Source: JAGTVG01 sp963699805 (GTDB lineage: Bacteria; Bacteroidota; Bacteroidia; Cytophagales; Cyclobacteriaceae). Taken from it: DNA of 64,000 bases. Each line of letters begins with the position of its first letter. Position 1 is the first letter of the stretch. Made by a program: the position numbers and the translations under genes. The stretch spans positions 412,420 to 476,419 of the forward strand of contig CAVOVH010000009.1 in assembly GCA_963699805.1 (NCBI GenBank). Direction: 5' to 3'. Shown in pieces: positions 63,513 through 64,000 of the stretch. The notes below the pieces were generated by a model, which was not told where the DNA came from, ran no database searches, and saw nothing but the letters and a program-made list of their open reading frames with translations.

Positions 63513-64000
63513 GACCCCTGTCTTCAGACTGTTCAGTAGGTGATAGTGAGACGGCCCTTGGCATGGCGCTTGCTTCTGGACGGGGCGCCATGCCGGTATT
63601 GCTGCTGCTGTTTGGCGATGGCGTAAACGACAGAGTCAATAGTTTTGGCGCTTCCTCTTTGTCGAATGGTGCAGTTTTCTGGGATCGCAGTCTTTGTTTC
63701 CAGCAACAGTTCTCTTTGATTTGAATCTTTCTTGTATTGATCAACGTTCATACTCTTTAGGATTAGAGGTGAAGAAATCATGAATGAGTGCCAATTCGAT
63801 GTGACTGCGCGCGCCTTTCTCACGTTAAATAGCAAAACTCGACTCACAAAATGATGTTCTCCAATATCACAGTAAATGCAAACACCTCCTGTCCCCTTAA
63901 GTTGACGAGAGGCGTGGAAAATCCCAACGAGACGATGAAGTGTTAAGGCCACACGATATCAACGACGCATTTTGTGTATGTGCATGCTGTGCATGTCGGA
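63513..64000 (-). other. 5' region of the SNF2 gene with a probable N-terminal extension
   Basis: A minus-strand frame from an ATG at 63751 (MNVDQYKKDSNQRELLLETK) is followed, after an apparent break near 63645, by SFTPSPNSSSNTGMAPRPEA and SPTEQSEDR. With one G fewer in the GGGG run at 63515-63518 it would join the main frame at MSLDTKETK. The rest, to 64000, shows no gene. Confidence 0.4.

Overview
The window is a composite of three DNA sources. Positions 1 to about 28,150 are the genome of a Bacteroidota bacterium: dense intron-less genes, a SusC/SusD pair, lipoprotein signals, glycoside hydrolases, and a tRNA-Leu(GAG) with an encoded CCA end. About 28,180 to 29,500 is mitochondrial: a tRNA-Leu(UAG) without CCA, then the 3' part of cox1 on the minus strand, readable only if TGA is tryptophan, flanked by a run of short perfect hairpins. 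From about 29,560 to the end is nuclear DNA of a diatom or close relative: short GT-AG introns, genes on both strands, plastid presequences with the stramenopile cleavage motif (best case SASAFAPSR), helicase-associated domains, and eukaryotic genes such as 14-3-3, PNO1, Tim17 and SNF2. The simplest reading is a chimeric or concatenated assembly from an algal culture with its associated bacterium. No junction shows signs of biological integration.

Bacterial part. From left to right: the tail of a large secreted protein, a MORN-repeat protein, a susC-susD operon, a small unknown gene coupled to an amidohydrolase, a GH30-like secreted protein, a DUF2459 protein, a CDF metal exporter, GH3, an AgcS symporter, a lipoprotein alkaline phosphatase, a small secreted protein, repeats and tRNA-Leu, a KirBac channel, a DUF559 endonuclease gene between 32-bp direct repeats, egtD-egtB (ergothioneine), then GH116 and a sialate O-acetylesterase-type esterase. 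The set suits a bacterium that lives on polysaccharides and phosphate esters from algae.

Nuclear part. It begins with a cluster of Tudor-like repeat genes, one joined to helicase-associated domains, all sharing one intron position. Next come 14-3-3, a low-complexity acidic protein, a GPR180/TMEM145-type membrane protein, and a 1,052-residue orphan with transposase-like features. After these lie a GPI-anchored-type surface protein, several plastid-targeted proteins (an unknown one, Mpv17-type, Tic22-like, cupin, HdeD/DUF308-like), aspartate carbamoyltransferase, PNO1 with a GC-AG intron, and a MYND protein. The right end holds an Asp/Asn beta-hydroxylase, a MICOS-like protein, a Tim17-family protein, an Rpp14/Pop5-like protein, and a large minus-strand gene that joins a SNF2 ATPase to PHD fingers and three PDZ domains.

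Single-base frame breaks occur in genes of all three parts (susC, susD, cox1, PNO1, the SNF2 gene and others). They look like uncorrected sequence errors, not gene decay. Several genes below are therefore given as spans with stated frame breaks. The strongest candidates for new biology are the SNF2-PHD-PDZ fusion, the Tudor/helicase-associated gene cluster, the orphan transposase-like gene, and the bacterial DUF559 gene between direct repeats.
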